Origin: Cyanobium sp. CZS25K
GTDB lineage: Bacteria; Cyanobacteriota; Cyanobacteriia; PCC-6307; Cyanobiaceae
Direction: 5' to 3'
Length of the DNA stretch: 64,000 bases
NCBI GenBank assembly: GCA_030373325.1
Contig: JAUCZB010000001.1
Span: 1 to 64,000 of the forward strand
Shown: positions 18,169 through 29,860 of the stretch, one piece after another
Position numbering within the stretch: the stretch's first letter is position 1
Layout: each line of letters opens with the position of its first letter
Made by a program: the position numbers and the translations under genes
Notes under the pieces: model-generated
The model's database searches: none
What the model saw: the letters and a program-made list of their open reading frames with translations, nothing else
What the model was told of the DNA's origin: nothing

Positions 18169-20265
18169 GGCCGTGTCGATCTCGGGCCAGAAGGCCAGCA
18201 CCAGGGCGGCCACCATCACCACCGCGCCCTGGATGAGGGATCGGCGCCAGGTGTCGGGGCCGAACAGCGGCGCCTGCGGCGGGCGGGGCGGCTGCCGCAT
18301 CAGGCCCGGCGTGGCCGGCAGCGCCTCGAACACCACCGTGCAGGCCGGATCGATCACCAGGTGCAGCAGGGCGATGTGCACCGGCAGCAGGATCAGGGCC
18401 TGGCCACGCAGCAGCAGCGGCACCAGGCCGAGCGCCGCGATCGGCAGGTGGATCGCCAGCGTGTAGCCCAGCGCCCGGTGCAGGTTGGCATCGACCCGCC
18501 GCCCCAGTTCCAGGGCCGCCACCAGGTCGCTGAAGGTGTCGTTGAGCAGCACCAGATCGGCGGATTCCCTTGCCACGGCGGTGCCGCGCTGGCCCATCGC
18601 CACGCCGATGTCGGCGGCCTTGAGGGCGGGGGCATCGTTGACCCCATCGCCCGTCATCGCCACCACCTCACCGGCGGCCTGCAGGGCGCGCACCAGCTGC
18701 AGCTTCTGCTGGGGCATCACCCGGGCGAACACCGACATCTCAGCGATGGAGGCGGCCAGCGCCTGAGGTTCGAGGTGTGACAGCTCGTGGCCGGAGAGCA
18801 CCGGACCCGGTGGCAGGCCGGCCTGATCGGCGATCGAGCGGGCCGTCACCGGGCTGTCTCCCGTGATCATCACCACGCGAACGCCAGCCCCCTGCGCCGT
18901 GGCGATCGCCGCCGGCACATCCGCCCGCAGCGGATCCGCCAGGGCCACGAAACCCACCGGCTCGAACAGGTAGTCGTGCGGGGCGGCGGCGGGCTCTGCG
19001 CTGGCCACTGGTGGCGGCCCGTCGTGCCGGGGCACGCCATCGAGACCCCGGGCCACCGCCAGCACCCGCAGCCCCTGGCTGGCGAGCCCGTCGGCGGCGG
19101 CCAGCAGGCGGGTGGTCTGGTCGGCATCGAGGTGACACAGATCGGCGATCGCCTCCGGGGCCCCCTTGGCCGCCAGTTGCTGCTGGCCGCCGCTGTCCCG
19201 CCACAGGCGGGAGAACACCAGCAGATCGCTCTGCAAGGGGTACTCACGCTCCAGCGGCCAGTCGGGATGGAGGTGCTCGGTGCCATCGAGCTGGTCGGCG
19301 GCCAGGCGCTGGATCGCCAGCTCCATCGCATCCACCGGATCGCCACGGCTGGCCAGCACCGCCATCTCCACCAGGTGGTGAAAGGGTTCCTCCAGGGCCT
19401 CGCCGGCCTGCCAGCGCTCCAGCGGCGGCCAGGTGAGCAGCTGCTGCACCCCCATGCGGTTCTCGGTCAGGGTGCCGGTCTTGTCGACGGCGAGCACCGT
19501 GGCGCTGCCCAGGCTCTCCACCGCCGCGGGCCAGCGGGCCAGCACCCCGATCCGGCCCAGGCGCAGGGCGCCGAGGGCCAGGAACAGGGCCAGGACCACG
19601 GGAATCTCATTGGGCAGCACTGCCAGGGCGAGGGCGAGGGCGGCCAGCAGGGCCTGGGGCCACTGGCCGCTGGTGGCTCCCTGGATCACGGCCAGGGCTG
19701 CGCAGAGCCCCAGCGCCATCACCGTGAGGCGCGAGGTGAGGCGACGGGTCTGGCGCTGCAGCCGGGTCGGCGGTGGTTTCACGCTGGTGAGGCTCTTGCC
19801 GATCTGGCCCAGTTCGGTGGCGTCAGCCACGGCCACCACCTCCGCCCAGCCCCGTCCGCCGGCCACCAGGGAACCCGCCAGCACCCTCTCCCCGGGTTCG
19901 CTGCGGGCCACCGGCAGGGATTCACCGGTGAGCAGGGACTCATCCAGCCACAGCCCCACCGCCTCGTTGAGGGTGGCATCGGCCGCGACCCGGTCGCCTT
20001 CCTCCAGGCGCAGCCGATCCCCCAGGCGCACCTGGTCGGCCGCCAGCTCCAGGTCCTGGCCGTCGCGGCGCACATGGGCGCGGGGTGCTGATAGGCGGGC
20101 CAGTTCCGCCAGGGCGCGGTTGCTGCGCTGCTGCTGGACGGCATCGAGCAGGCTGATGCCCAGCACGAACACCAGCAGGATGCCGCCATCGACCCATTCG
20201 CCGATCAGGCCGTAGATCACAGCGCAGGCCAGCAGCAGCAGGTTGGTGGGCTCAAGCCAGCTCAT
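17902..20265 (-). CDS. Cation-transporting P-type ATPase
   Basis: 787 residues. The phosphorylation motif DKTGTLT is at residue 261, the actuator TGES at about 113, and the hinge motif GDGVNDAPALKAADIGVAMG is near 540. In membrane helix 4 the usual PEGLP-like sequence reads LPNEIPVV, as in a less-studied P-type group, so the ion cannot be assigned; Ca2+ or another divalent cation is plausible. The start MSWLEPTNLLLLACAVIYGL is already in the first helix pair, so the N-terminal cytosolic domain of about 50-60 residues common in P2-type ATPases is absent. An in-frame TAA nine codons upstream excludes a longer reading. Its 3' end is overlapped by recN. Confidence 0.88.
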   Translation of the reverse strand: MSWLEPTNLLLLACAVIYGLIGEWVDGGILLVFVLGISLLDAVQQQRSNRALAELARLSAPRAHVRRDGQDLELAADQVRLGDRLRLEEGDRVAADATLNEAVGLWLDESLLTGESLPVARSEPGERVLAGSLVAGGRGWAEVVAVADATELGQIGKSLTSVKPPPTRLQRQTRRLTSRLTVMALGLCAALAVIQGATSGQWPQALLAALALALAVLPNEIPVVLALFLALGALRLGRIGVLARWPAAVESLGSATVLAVDKTGTLTENRMGVQQLLTWPPLERWQAGEALEEPFHHLVEMAVLASRGDPVDAMELAIQRLAADQLDGTEHLHPDWPLEREYPLQSDLLVFSRLWRDSGGQQQLAAKGAPEAIADLCHLDADQTTRLLAAADGLASQGLRVLAVARGLDGVPRHDGPPPVASAEPAAAPHDYLFEPVGFVALADPLRADVPAAIATAQGAGVRVVMITGDSPVTARSIADQAGLPPGPVLSGHELSHLEPQALAASIAEMSVFARVMPQQKLQLVRALQAAGEVVAMTGDGVNDAPALKAADIGVAMGQRGTAVARESADLVLLNDTFSDLVAALELGRRVDANLHRALGYTLAIHLPIAALGLVPLLLRGQALILLPVHIALLHLVIDPACTVVFEALPATPGLMRQPPRPPQAPLFGPDTWRRSLIQGAVVMVAALVLAFWPEIDTASRRSLVFSLLLLAGGGLVWLNGDPRSRVTAAGAGIGLGLWLLLLALPGLQGVLQLAPLTPGLILTLLLTTAVALLVVGVLDRFGLRRR

Positions 20266-20566
20266 CGGGCCTCTGCCGTTGGTTCCTCCGACTTAGCGAG
20301 ATCTGCCAGCCAGGCCGTTCAAACCCGGAATGAGCTGTTGATTTCAGCTGAAGCCTTCGCCAAGTGGTCCATCGACGGCTTCGTGGCGAGCACCAGCAAG
20401 CGAACTATTCGCGAGGCAGAGCCTCAACAGGGACACCGCAGTTCATTCCCACCCGGGAAGGCCATCGGTTCGTTGTGTGCGCAGTGCGGCGCGACCCCAC
20501 GGTGGCCTACCGGCAGTTGGGTCGGGAGCCTCAGGCGCGCCGAATTTTTCTGGGGCTGCCCCCCTT
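20266..20566. other. Gene-free gap between the ATPase gene and the VapC-like gene
   Basis: About 300 bases with no gene I can support. A plus-strand open stretch from 20338 (AEAFAKWSIDGFVAST...) is unlike any family I recognise and is probably fortuitous. The ATPase promoter and ribosome site (GGAGG about 25 bases upstream of ATG 20265 on the minus strand) lie at its left end. Confidence 0.4.
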
Positions 20567-20998
20567 TCAGGCCTCGATCAGCTCCACCCCCAGCCCCATT
20601 TCCTGGCCGGCTGCGGCGAGGCCCCTGTCCATGGTGGCGAGCGAGCCTCTGGCCCTTCGGCAAACGGCCAGATGCAGGGCGTCGCCGGCCCGCAACGGTG
20701 CCTCGCTGCCGTCACAGAACCTCGCTGCAGTATCGAAATCCGCGGCTTCCAGCGGCACCAGCTCCAAGCGCAGCTGGCAGAACCTGCCGAACTCCCCCAG
20801 GGCCGCCAGTCGCTCCTGGCGGTTGATCGTGCCCACCCTCTCCTTGAGGGCCAGGGCGGAGGAGAACTCCGTGACGGTCCAGGGGCTGATCAGCCAGGCT
20901 TGATCCTGAACGGTGGAGAGGTAGGCCTGGGCCTGCCGGGTGCCTGGCTCCCGGATCAGCAGGGCCACCAGAAGCGAGGTGTCGAGATAGGGCTCCAT
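20567..20998 (-). CDS. PIN domain toxin (VapC-like ribonuclease)
   Basis: 143 residues. The PIN-fold acidic residues are visible: D in the opening MEPYLDTSLLVALLI, E in WTVTEFSSAL, D in LRAGDALHLAV, and a further acidic site near MDRGLAAA. VapC toxins are Mg2+-dependent RNases that cut tRNA or rRNA when freed from their antitoxin. The start lies 17 bases downstream of the Phd/YefM-like antitoxin gene on the same strand, the normal antitoxin-first arrangement. The length fits the family, and no lesion was seen. Confidence 0.85.
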   Translation of the reverse strand: MEPYLDTSLLVALLIREPGTRQAQAYLSTVQDQAWLISPWTVTEFSSALALKERVGTINRQERLAALGEFGRFCQLRLELVPLEAADFDTAARFCDGSEAPLRAGDALHLAVCRRARGSLATMDRGLAAAGQEMGLGVELIEA

Positions 20999-21015
20999 TA
21001 CCAGCTGGCGATCCT

Positions 21016-21264
21016 TCAGCAGCGGGCGTCGCGGCGCAGTTCGCTCAGCACGGTGCCGGCATCGGGCCCGGCATGCATGGGTTGGGTATCGGTGAAACGG
21101 AACAGCTCCTCCAGATCAAACGCGGCGGGGGGCTGGGCAGGTTCGGGCACGATCCGGGCAATGGCCACGCCCCGCCGTGTGATCACCACCTCCTGGCCGC
21201 TTTCCACCCGGGTCAGCAGGGCAGAAAACTGCGCTTTTGCCACGGCCACACTGAGGCGCTGCAT
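21016..21264 (-). CDS. Phd/YefM-type antitoxin
   Basis: 82 residues from ATG 21264. MQRLSVAVAKAQFSALLTRV and GQEVVITRRGVAIARIVP form the DNA-binding N-terminal fold of the Phd/YefM family. The C-terminal part (FRFTDTQPMHAGPDAG...LSELRRDARC) would wrap the PIN toxin. Such antitoxins usually repress their own promoter as a toxin complex. An upstream in-frame extension exists, but similarity starts at this ATG. Confidence 0.8.
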   Translation of the reverse strand: MQRLSVAVAKAQFSALLTRVESGQEVVITRRGVAIARIVPEPAQPPAAFDLEELFRFTDTQPMHAGPDAGTVLSELRRDARC

Positions 21265-21323
21265 CCGAGGAATGGGGTGTTGGTCACCTGACCAGAATAG
21301 TCGGCCCGATCCCTTTGGCCTGA

Positions 21324-21512
21324 TGCCCGTCGCCATGGGGCCCTGGATGCGCTGTGCCGCCAACCCTGAGGCGGTGCTGGAGCTCGATTTGTGAACCAAC
21401 TGCAGAGCTGGGCGGATCTCCATGGCCTCAGGCGCTGAGCGAAGCCAAGCGTGATGGCTTCCCGCCCCTCTGTCCGGATCTGGCGGAGATCTGGGAGGCT
21501 TGATCCAGCCAG
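21324..21512 (+). pseudogene. Possible short gene remnant spread over three frames
   Basis: Plus-strand sequence gives three short pieces that read as one continuous protein: MRCAANPEAVLELDL, then NQLQSWADLHGL in the next frame, then ALSEAKRDGFPPLCPDLAEIW in a third frame with a stop at 21512. Each junction coincides with a possible one-base shift. I do not recognise the family. It lies between the divergent antitoxin start and the glycogen debranching gene. Chance continuity cannot be excluded. Confidence 0.2.
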
Positions 21513-21531
21513 AGCACCTGGATCAACCAAC

Positions 21532-23520
21532 GTGGTGAGCTTCGGCAGCGAGATCTGCGGCGATCTGCGGCTGGCCGGGGAGCGTGAGTGGCTGGTCACC
21601 AACGGCTTGGGCGGCTATGCCATGGGCACGGTGTCGGGGCCCCCGAGCCGGAGCTACCACGGCCTGCTGATCGCGGCGCTCTCGCCGCCGGTGCAGCGCA
21701 CCCTGCTGGTGAGCCAGCTGGAGGCGTCGGTGCGCGGGACCGACGGGAGCGTGACCGGCCTCGGGCATCGGCAGATCGTCTCGTTTGCGCTGGAGGGCAC
21801 CGTGCCCTGCTGGCGCTTCGCCGTGGCCGACGCCATGGTCGAGAAACGGGTGTGGATGGCCCAGGGGGCCAACACCACCACCGTGAGCTACCGGCTGGTG
21901 CGCGGCGGCGGTCCCCTTGAGCTCACGCTGACGGCCTTTGTTCAGCACCGCTCCCACCATGGCGGCGAGCGGCCGGTGCTGACCCTGGAGCCGCTGGAGC
22001 GGGGGCTGCGGGTGCATCCGGAGACCGGGGTCCCCTTCGTTCTCCTCAGCGACCGGGGCCGGTGGGAGCTGGAGGCTCAGCCGTCCTGGGTGGAGGTGGG
22101 GCCCCTGGCGGCCGAAGCCGAGCGGGGGTTGGTGAGTACGGCCGAGCACCTGCGGGCCGCCACACTCACCGTCACCCTGAGGGAGGAAGGCCCTGGGGTC
22201 ACCGCCGTGGCCAGCACTTCGGAAGCGCCGTGTCTGGATGGGGAACGGGGCCTGGCGGAACGGCAGGCCCATGGGGCCGGGCTGCTGCAGTGCTGGCAGG
22301 CGGCCCAACCCGTGCTGGCGCCCGCGGCACCCGCCTGGATCCGCCAGCTGGTGCTGGCCGCCGATGCCTTTGTGGTGGAGCGGCCGCTGGCGGGGCAGGC
22401 CCCTACCGCCGCAGGTCCGGCGGGGGCGTCGCTGATCGCCGGTTACCCCTGGTTCAACGACTGGGGCCGCGATACCTTCATCAGCCTGGCCGGTCTCACC
22501 CTGGTGACTGGTCGGGTCGAGGTGGCCGAACGGATCCTGCGCACCTTCGCGGCCCATGTCAGCCACGGGCTGGTGCCCAACAGCTTCCCGGATCGGCCCG
22601 ATCAACCCCTGGATCGGGGTGCTTACAACACGGTGGACGCCACGCTCTGGTTCTTCCAGGCCCTGGTGGAGCACCGGGCCGCCAGCGGCAGCGACGCCCT
22701 GATCCGGGAGCTGCATCCCTTGCTGGTGACGATCCTGGGCCATCACCTGGCCGGCACCTGGTTCGGGATCCGCATGGACCCGGCCGATGGGCTGCTGAGG
22801 GCCGGGGAGGGGGAAACCCAGCTCACCTGGATGGATGCCAAGCCGGCCGATCGGGCCATCACCCCCCGCCATGGCAAGGCGGTGGAGGTGAATGCCCTGT
22901 GGGTGAACGCCCTGCGGTCGATGGCGGACTTCTCCCGGCGCGCGGGGGCCGATCCGGGCCGTTGGCAGGCTCTGGCGGATCGGGCCGCGGCGGGCTTCCA
23001 GCGTTTCTGGAACCCACGGCTGGGCTGCTGTTTCGATGGGATCGACGGGCCTTCGGGACAAGCCGATGAGCGGCTGCGCCCCAACCAGCTGCTGGCCCTT
23101 GCGCTGCCGGAGCCGCTGCTCAGCCGGGAGCAGGCCACCAGCGTGCTGCGGATCTGCGGCCAGCGGCTGCTCACCCGCCACGGGCTGCGCACCCTGGATC
23201 CGGCCGATCTGGACTACCGGGGCCACTACGGCGGTGACGTGCAGCGGCGGGATGGGGCCTATCACCAGGGCACGGTGTGGGCCTGGTGGCTGGGGCCCTT
23301 TGCCCTGGCCCATTTCCGCCTGCATGGCGATGTGGCCGGGGCGCTCTCGTTTCTTGAGCCCATGGCCGATCACCTGGGCGCGGCGGGGCTGGGCAGCCTC
23401 AGCGAGATCTTTGATGGCGACGCCCCCCATGCCCCGCGGGGCTGCATCGCCCAGGCCTGGTCGGTGGCCCAGGTGCTGGCGGCCTGGACGGCAATCCAGG
23501 GTGGCCAGGCTGGCGCTTGA
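21532..23520 (+). CDS. Amylo-alpha-1,6-glucosidase (glycogen debranching enzyme)
   Basis: About 662 residues from GTG 21532 (GTG 21535 or ATG 21451 are alternatives; similarity starts at FGSEICGDL). The N-terminal beta-domain shows EWLVTNGLGGYAMGTVSG and SRSYHGLLIAAL. The (alpha/alpha)6 catalytic domain has GYPWFNDWGRDTFISLAGL and ends with the conserved acidic stretch LGSLSEIFDGDAPHAPRGCIAQAWS. These are the marks of GDE_C (GH133-like) enzymes that remove alpha-1,6 stubs from glycogen. It would act with phosphorylase in the cytoplasm. Neighbours give no operon context. Confidence 0.92.
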   Translation: MVSFGSEICGDLRLAGEREWLVTNGLGGYAMGTVSGPPSRSYHGLLIAALSPPVQRTLLVSQLEASVRGTDGSVTGLGHRQIVSFALEGTVPCWRFAVADAMVEKRVWMAQGANTTTVSYRLVRGGGPLELTLTAFVQHRSHHGGERPVLTLEPLERGLRVHPETGVPFVLLSDRGRWELEAQPSWVEVGPLAAEAERGLVSTAEHLRAATLTVTLREEGPGVTAVASTSEAPCLDGERGLAERQAHGAGLLQCWQAAQPVLAPAAPAWIRQLVLAADAFVVERPLAGQAPTAAGPAGASLIAGYPWFNDWGRDTFISLAGLTLVTGRVEVAERILRTFAAHVSHGLVPNSFPDRPDQPLDRGAYNTVDATLWFFQALVEHRAASGSDALIRELHPLLVTILGHHLAGTWFGIRMDPADGLLRAGEGETQLTWMDAKPADRAITPRHGKAVEVNALWVNALRSMADFSRRAGADPGRWQALADRAAAGFQRFWNPRLGCCFDGIDGPSGQADERLRPNQLLALALPEPLLSREQATSVLRICGQRLLTRHGLRTLDPADLDYRGHYGGDVQRRDGAYHQGTVWAWWLGPFALAHFRLHGDVAGALSFLEPMADHLGAAGLGSLSEIFDGDAPHAPRGCIAQAWSVAQVLAAWTAIQGGQAGA

Positions 23521-23529
23521 AGATATCCG

Positions 23530-23571
23530 CACCAAGCTCCTGGCAGACGACACCAAGCTCCTGGCAGACGA
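23530..23571 (+). repeat. 21-base tandem duplication
   Basis: CACCAAGCTCCTGGCAGACGA occurs twice in direct succession, at 23530-23550 and 23551-23571, just after the debranching enzyme stop. The copies are identical, which suggests recent slippage or duplication. The rest of 23521-23683 shows nothing else. Confidence 0.9.
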
Positions 23572-23683
23572 CAACGAAAGCAGCCGTCACCAGCCGGGTT
23601 GGCTGAAGCACCCCGGAATCCTTTATCAGTAGGGCTTGATCGGTTGCCGCCACACCCGTCGCCCGAGCGGTCCCCATCACGGC

Positions 23684-24214
23684 ATGTTCACCACCACGAC
23701 CACCACCGAAGCCGCCTTCGCTCGCTTCGACGGTCTCCCCCCCGTGGAGATCCCCTTCCTGCTCGGCGCCTGGACGGGGGAGGGCGTTCCCACCGGCCAC
23801 CCCCTCGACGGCGCCCTGGAGGCCTTCCACTGGCACGGCAAGCGCTTCGACAGCGCTGAGGACGTCCATCCCCTGGTGTTCACGACCCTTGGGGGTGGTC
23901 TGACCTGCGTGGAACCGAAGGTCGTGGGGCCGGGGTTGCGCCTGGTTGACCGTGTCCCGGTTCCGAAATCGGCGCTGGCCGGCGGCCTGTTCCAGCTGCT
24001 GCTGCCCCTGCTCAGCACCACCCGCTCCCGGGCCCGGCTGCGGATGACCAGCTACCGAGGTGTGGTAAGCGCCACCATGCTTTACGACCATCTGCCCATC
24101 AACGACGTCTTCCGCCAGGTGGATGACGACACCGTGCTGGGCGTGATGGATCTCAAGGGCATGGAGAGACCGTTTTTCTTCCTGCTGCGCCGGGAAGCCC
24201 CGGGCCCGACATAG
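23684..24214 (+). CDS. GXWXG and DUF4334 domain protein
   Basis: 176 residues from ATG 23684. The N-terminal GXWXG motif (LLGAWTGEGVPTGHPLDG) is followed by AFHWHGKRFDSAEDVHPLV. The C-terminal DUF4334 motif is MLYDHLPINDVFRQVDDDTV, then GVMDLKGMERPFFFLLRRE. These two domains occur together in small bacterial proteins of unknown function that may bind a hydrophobic ligand. The five-threonine opening (MFTTTTTTE) follows a 163-base gap. The SDR gene lies 99 bases downstream on the same strand, but a joint role is only a guess. Confidence 0.85.
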   Translation: MFTTTTTTEAAFARFDGLPPVEIPFLLGAWTGEGVPTGHPLDGALEAFHWHGKRFDSAEDVHPLVFTTLGGGLTCVEPKVVGPGLRLVDRVPVPKSALAGGLFQLLLPLLSTTRSRARLRMTSYRGVVSATMLYDHLPINDVFRQVDDDTVLGVMDLKGMERPFFFLLRREAPGPT

Positions 24215-24313
24215 GCAAGGACCAGGCCCGTCACATTCCGTTACGGTTGTCGAGGGGAGTTCCTGTCCCGCCGACACGCCACCCACCCACGCCGTTCTTC
24301 GCTCCTGATCGCC

Positions 24314-25249
24314 ATGCGCTGGACTGCTGCTGATAGTCCCGACCAGTCCGGCAGGATCGCCCTGGTCACCGGGGCCAACAGCGGCCTGGGCCTGGAGACC
24401 GCCCGGGCCCTGGCCGCCAAAGGCGCCACCGTGCTGCTGGCCTGCCGATCCCTTGCCAAGGCGGAGAAGGCCCGTGAGGAGCTGCTCACGGCGGCCGCCT
24501 CCACCGGCGCCCTCGACGTGCTGCCCCTCGACCTGGCCGACCTGGCCAGCGTGGCGGCCGCCGCCAGGGCCGTCGCCGAGCGTTACGGCCGCCTTGATCT
24601 GCTGATCAACAATGCCGGGGTGATGGCCCCGCCCCGCAGCCTCACCCGCCAGGGTTTCGAGCTCCAGTTCGGCACCAACCATCTGGGCCACTTCGCCCTT
24701 ACCCTCGCCCTGCTGCCCCTGCTGCGCGACCAACCCGGTGCCCGGGTGGTCACGGTCACCTCCGGGGCCCAGTACTTCGGCCGCATCGCCTTCGACGACC
24801 TCCAGGGGGAACGCCGCTACGACCGCTGGCGGGCCTATGGCCAGAGCAAGCTGGCCAACGTGATGTTCGCCCTCGAACTGCAGCGCCGCCTGGTTGACCA
24901 GGGCAGCGCCACCCTTTCCCTGGCCGCCCACCCCGGCTTCGCCCGCACGAATCTCCAGCCCGCCTCCATCGCCGCCACCGGCTCCTGGATCGAGCCCATC
25001 GCCTACCGGTTGATGGATCCCCTGTTCCAGAGCGCCGCGATGGGGGCCCTGCCCCAGCTGTTCGCTGCCACCGCGCCGGCGGCCAGGCCCGGCGGTCACT
25101 ACGGTCCCGACCAGTGGGGCGGCCTGCGGGGCTGGCCCACCGAGGTGCGCATCGCCCCAGCGGCCCTCGATGCCGACCAGTGCCGGCGCCTGTGGGACGT
25201 GAGCGAGCAGCTCTGCGCCCAAGCCGCCCCCCTGCCGGCACTGGCCTGA
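24314..25249 (+). CDS. Short-chain dehydrogenase/reductase
   Basis: 311 residues. The Rossmann nucleotide motif TGANSGLG is near residue 20. The ACRS segment after beta-2 favours NADP(H). NNAGVMAPP is the structural motif, SGAQYFG holds the catalytic serine, and YGQSK the catalytic Tyr and Lys. The overall plan resembles retinol-dehydrogenase and protochlorophyllide-reductase-like SDRs, with the KLANVMFALELQRRL helix and AAHPGFARTNL loop. The substrate is unknown. uvrA starts 51 bases downstream on the same strand. Confidence 0.88.
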   Translation: MRWTAADSPDQSGRIALVTGANSGLGLETARALAAKGATVLLACRSLAKAEKAREELLTAAASTGALDVLPLDLADLASVAAAARAVAERYGRLDLLINNAGVMAPPRSLTRQGFELQFGTNHLGHFALTLALLPLLRDQPGARVVTVTSGAQYFGRIAFDDLQGERRYDRWRAYGQSKLANVMFALELQRRLVDQGSATLSLAAHPGFARTNLQPASIAATGSWIEPIAYRLMDPLFQSAAMGALPQLFAATAPAARPGGHYGPDQWGGLRGWPTEVRIAPAALDADQCRRLWDVSEQLCAQAAPLPALA

Positions 25250-25300
25250 CCCTGTCCCAGGGCCGTCCCCCGTAGACTCATCGGCTGCCGACCGCTCCCC

Positions 25301-28291
<2,991 letters not shown>

Positions 28292-28294
28292 CCC

Positions 28295-28786
28295 ATGGCT
28301 GAACTCACCCCCGCCCAGGCGGCCCTGCTGCGCATCGTCTGCACCGTGGCCTGGGCCGACGGTGAATGCTCCGCCGCCGAACGGGAGCTGCTCGCCGAGC
28401 AGGTGGCCCGTCATCTGCACGGTGCTATCCCCAACGTCCTTGGCGAAGCGGAGCTGGAGGCCTTTCTGGCCGAGAGATTGCCGGTGGCCGACCTGGAGGA
28501 ACTGGTGGCCCAGCTGGTCAGCGCCGACGACCGTCAGCTGGCCCTGAAGCTCAGCTACATGATGGTGAGGGTGGGCAGGCGGTCGCCTTCGGAGTCCAGC
28601 ATCAACGCCCAGGAACGGGTGGCCTACCGCCACCTGGTGGAGCTTCTGGGCCTCGGTGACGCGAAGATCCGGGAAATTGAGTGGGCGGCCGAAGCCGATC
28701 TGCCCAAGAAGCAAGGGCTGGCCCAGCTGCTGGCTGAGCTCACCGCCGGTTGGCGCGCCCCCGACGACGGCCGGGGCCCGGTCTGA
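28295..28786 (+). CDS. TerB-like (tellurite resistance/DjlA superfamily) protein
   Basis: 163 residues, all-helical in appearance. The opening AALLRIVCTVAWADGECSAAE is the acidic helix-turn of the TerB fold, repeated more weakly later. TerB domains bind metal ions and are linked to stress and membrane surveillance, but this protein's role is unknown. It starts three bases after the uvrA stop, so it is probably co-transcribed and translationally coupled with uvrA. It converges on the LCP gene after nine bases. Confidence 0.75.
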   Translation: MAELTPAQAALLRIVCTVAWADGECSAAERELLAEQVARHLHGAIPNVLGEAELEAFLAERLPVADLEELVAQLVSADDRQLALKLSYMMVRVGRRSPSESSINAQERVAYRHLVELLGLGDAKIREIEWAAEADLPKKQGLAQLLAELTAGWRAPDDGRGPV

Positions 28787-28795
28787 AGTCTCAGC

Positions 28796-29797
28796 TCAGG
28801 GCAGCGGCTCTTCGCCGCTGCCGCTGGGGTGTTCCACGTTGCTGTCGGGCATCCAGTAGCTGAGGTCGTTGTGCCAGTAGAGCCGGCCGGGCAGCCCCTG
28901 CGTGCTCAGCTTGGTCTTGCCGAGGGCGGACATCAGCTGGGTCATCTCGATCGGCGAGAGGTCGGTCACCATGTCGTTGCCGGCGATCTCCAGCAGGGCC
29001 GGCAGCTTGGCGATGGTGGCCGGCTGGGCCAGCTTGCTGAACACCTGGGCCATCACCAGCCGCTGCCGTTCCATTCGGCCCAGGTCGCCCTGTTCGTCAT
29101 GGCGGAAGCGGAGGAAACCCTCCAGATCATTGCCCTTCAGCAGCTGCTTGCCGGGGTAGAGGTCGATGTAGAGCCCCTGGGCGTTGTCGACGTAGTACAT
29201 CCGCTTGGGGACGTCCACCTCGACGCCACCGAGGGCTTCGGCCAGCTTGGTGACCGCGTTGAGGTTGACCTTCAGGTAGCGGTCGACAGGAGCCGAAAGC
29301 AGCTTGCCCACTTCCTCCTTGGTGGTCTCGATGCCGCCGAGGGCGAACAGGGAATTGGCCTTCACCACCCCCAGCTGCGGCGACTCGATGTAGGTGTCCC
29401 GGGGCACCTGGTGGATGTGGGTGATGTCGCCGTCGAGCTGCACGGTGAACATCACGTCGGTGTTCTCGCCCACGACGTCGCGACCGAGCACCAGGATGCG
29501 GCGGTTCTCGATCGAGAGGGGATTCAGGACCGCGCCGATGCCGCGGGAGGTGGGAATCAGACCCGCCAGGAACGGGGCGATCCGCGCCGGCAGGGGGCCG
29601 GCCAGGACGGCACCCACGGCCAGACCGAGCCCGAAGGTGAGCAGGGGCCGGCTGCGGGATTTGTTCTGGGCTGGGGACCGGTGCTTCGGATCGTGATGGT
29701 GACTGGATTTTTCGGGCAGGGCCACGGACCCCCGTTCCTTCCGCTCCCGGGACTTTCGGGAGGGAGAGGGCCTCGAGGGCGAATGGGCCTGAGTCAT
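28796..29797 (-). CDS. LytR-CpsA-Psr (LCP) family cell-envelope transferase
   Basis: 333 residues from ATG 29797. A basic, His- and Ser-rich cytoplasmic start is followed by one membrane segment (LLTFGLGLAVGAVLAGPLPA). The LCP domain has ILVLGRDVVGENTDVMFTVQ, the Arg-containing QVPRDTYIE motif, GGIETTKEEVGKLL, and FLRFRHDEQGDLGRMERQ. LCP enzymes move lipid-linked glycopolymers onto peptidoglycan or act in related envelope steps, outside the cytoplasmic membrane. The C-terminus ends in an acidic Pro/Ser tail. Confidence 0.88.
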   Translation of the reverse strand: MTQAHSPSRPSPSRKSRERKERGSVALPEKSSHHHDPKHRSPAQNKSRSRPLLTFGLGLAVGAVLAGPLPARIAPFLAGLIPTSRGIGAVLNPLSIENRRILVLGRDVVGENTDVMFTVQLDGDITHIHQVPRDTYIESPQLGVVKANSLFALGGIETTKEEVGKLLSAPVDRYLKVNLNAVTKLAEALGGVEVDVPKRMYYVDNAQGLYIDLYPGKQLLKGNDLEGFLRFRHDEQGDLGRMERQRLVMAQVFSKLAQPATIAKLPALLEIAGNDMVTDLSPIEMTQLMSALGKTKLSTQGLPGRLYWHNDLSYWMPDSNVEHPSGSGEEPLP

Positions 29798-29860
29798 GGT
29801 GCTACCCGCAGGAGCGCACCATAAAGCTCGAATCACTGAAAATCCAGTGGTGGCGACGGT

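Noticed and set aside
18902..19152. HIP1 palindrome GCGATCGC as an organised repeat
   Set aside because: Only two copies were noticed (18902 and 19145), both inside the ATPase gene, so there is no enrichment to report.
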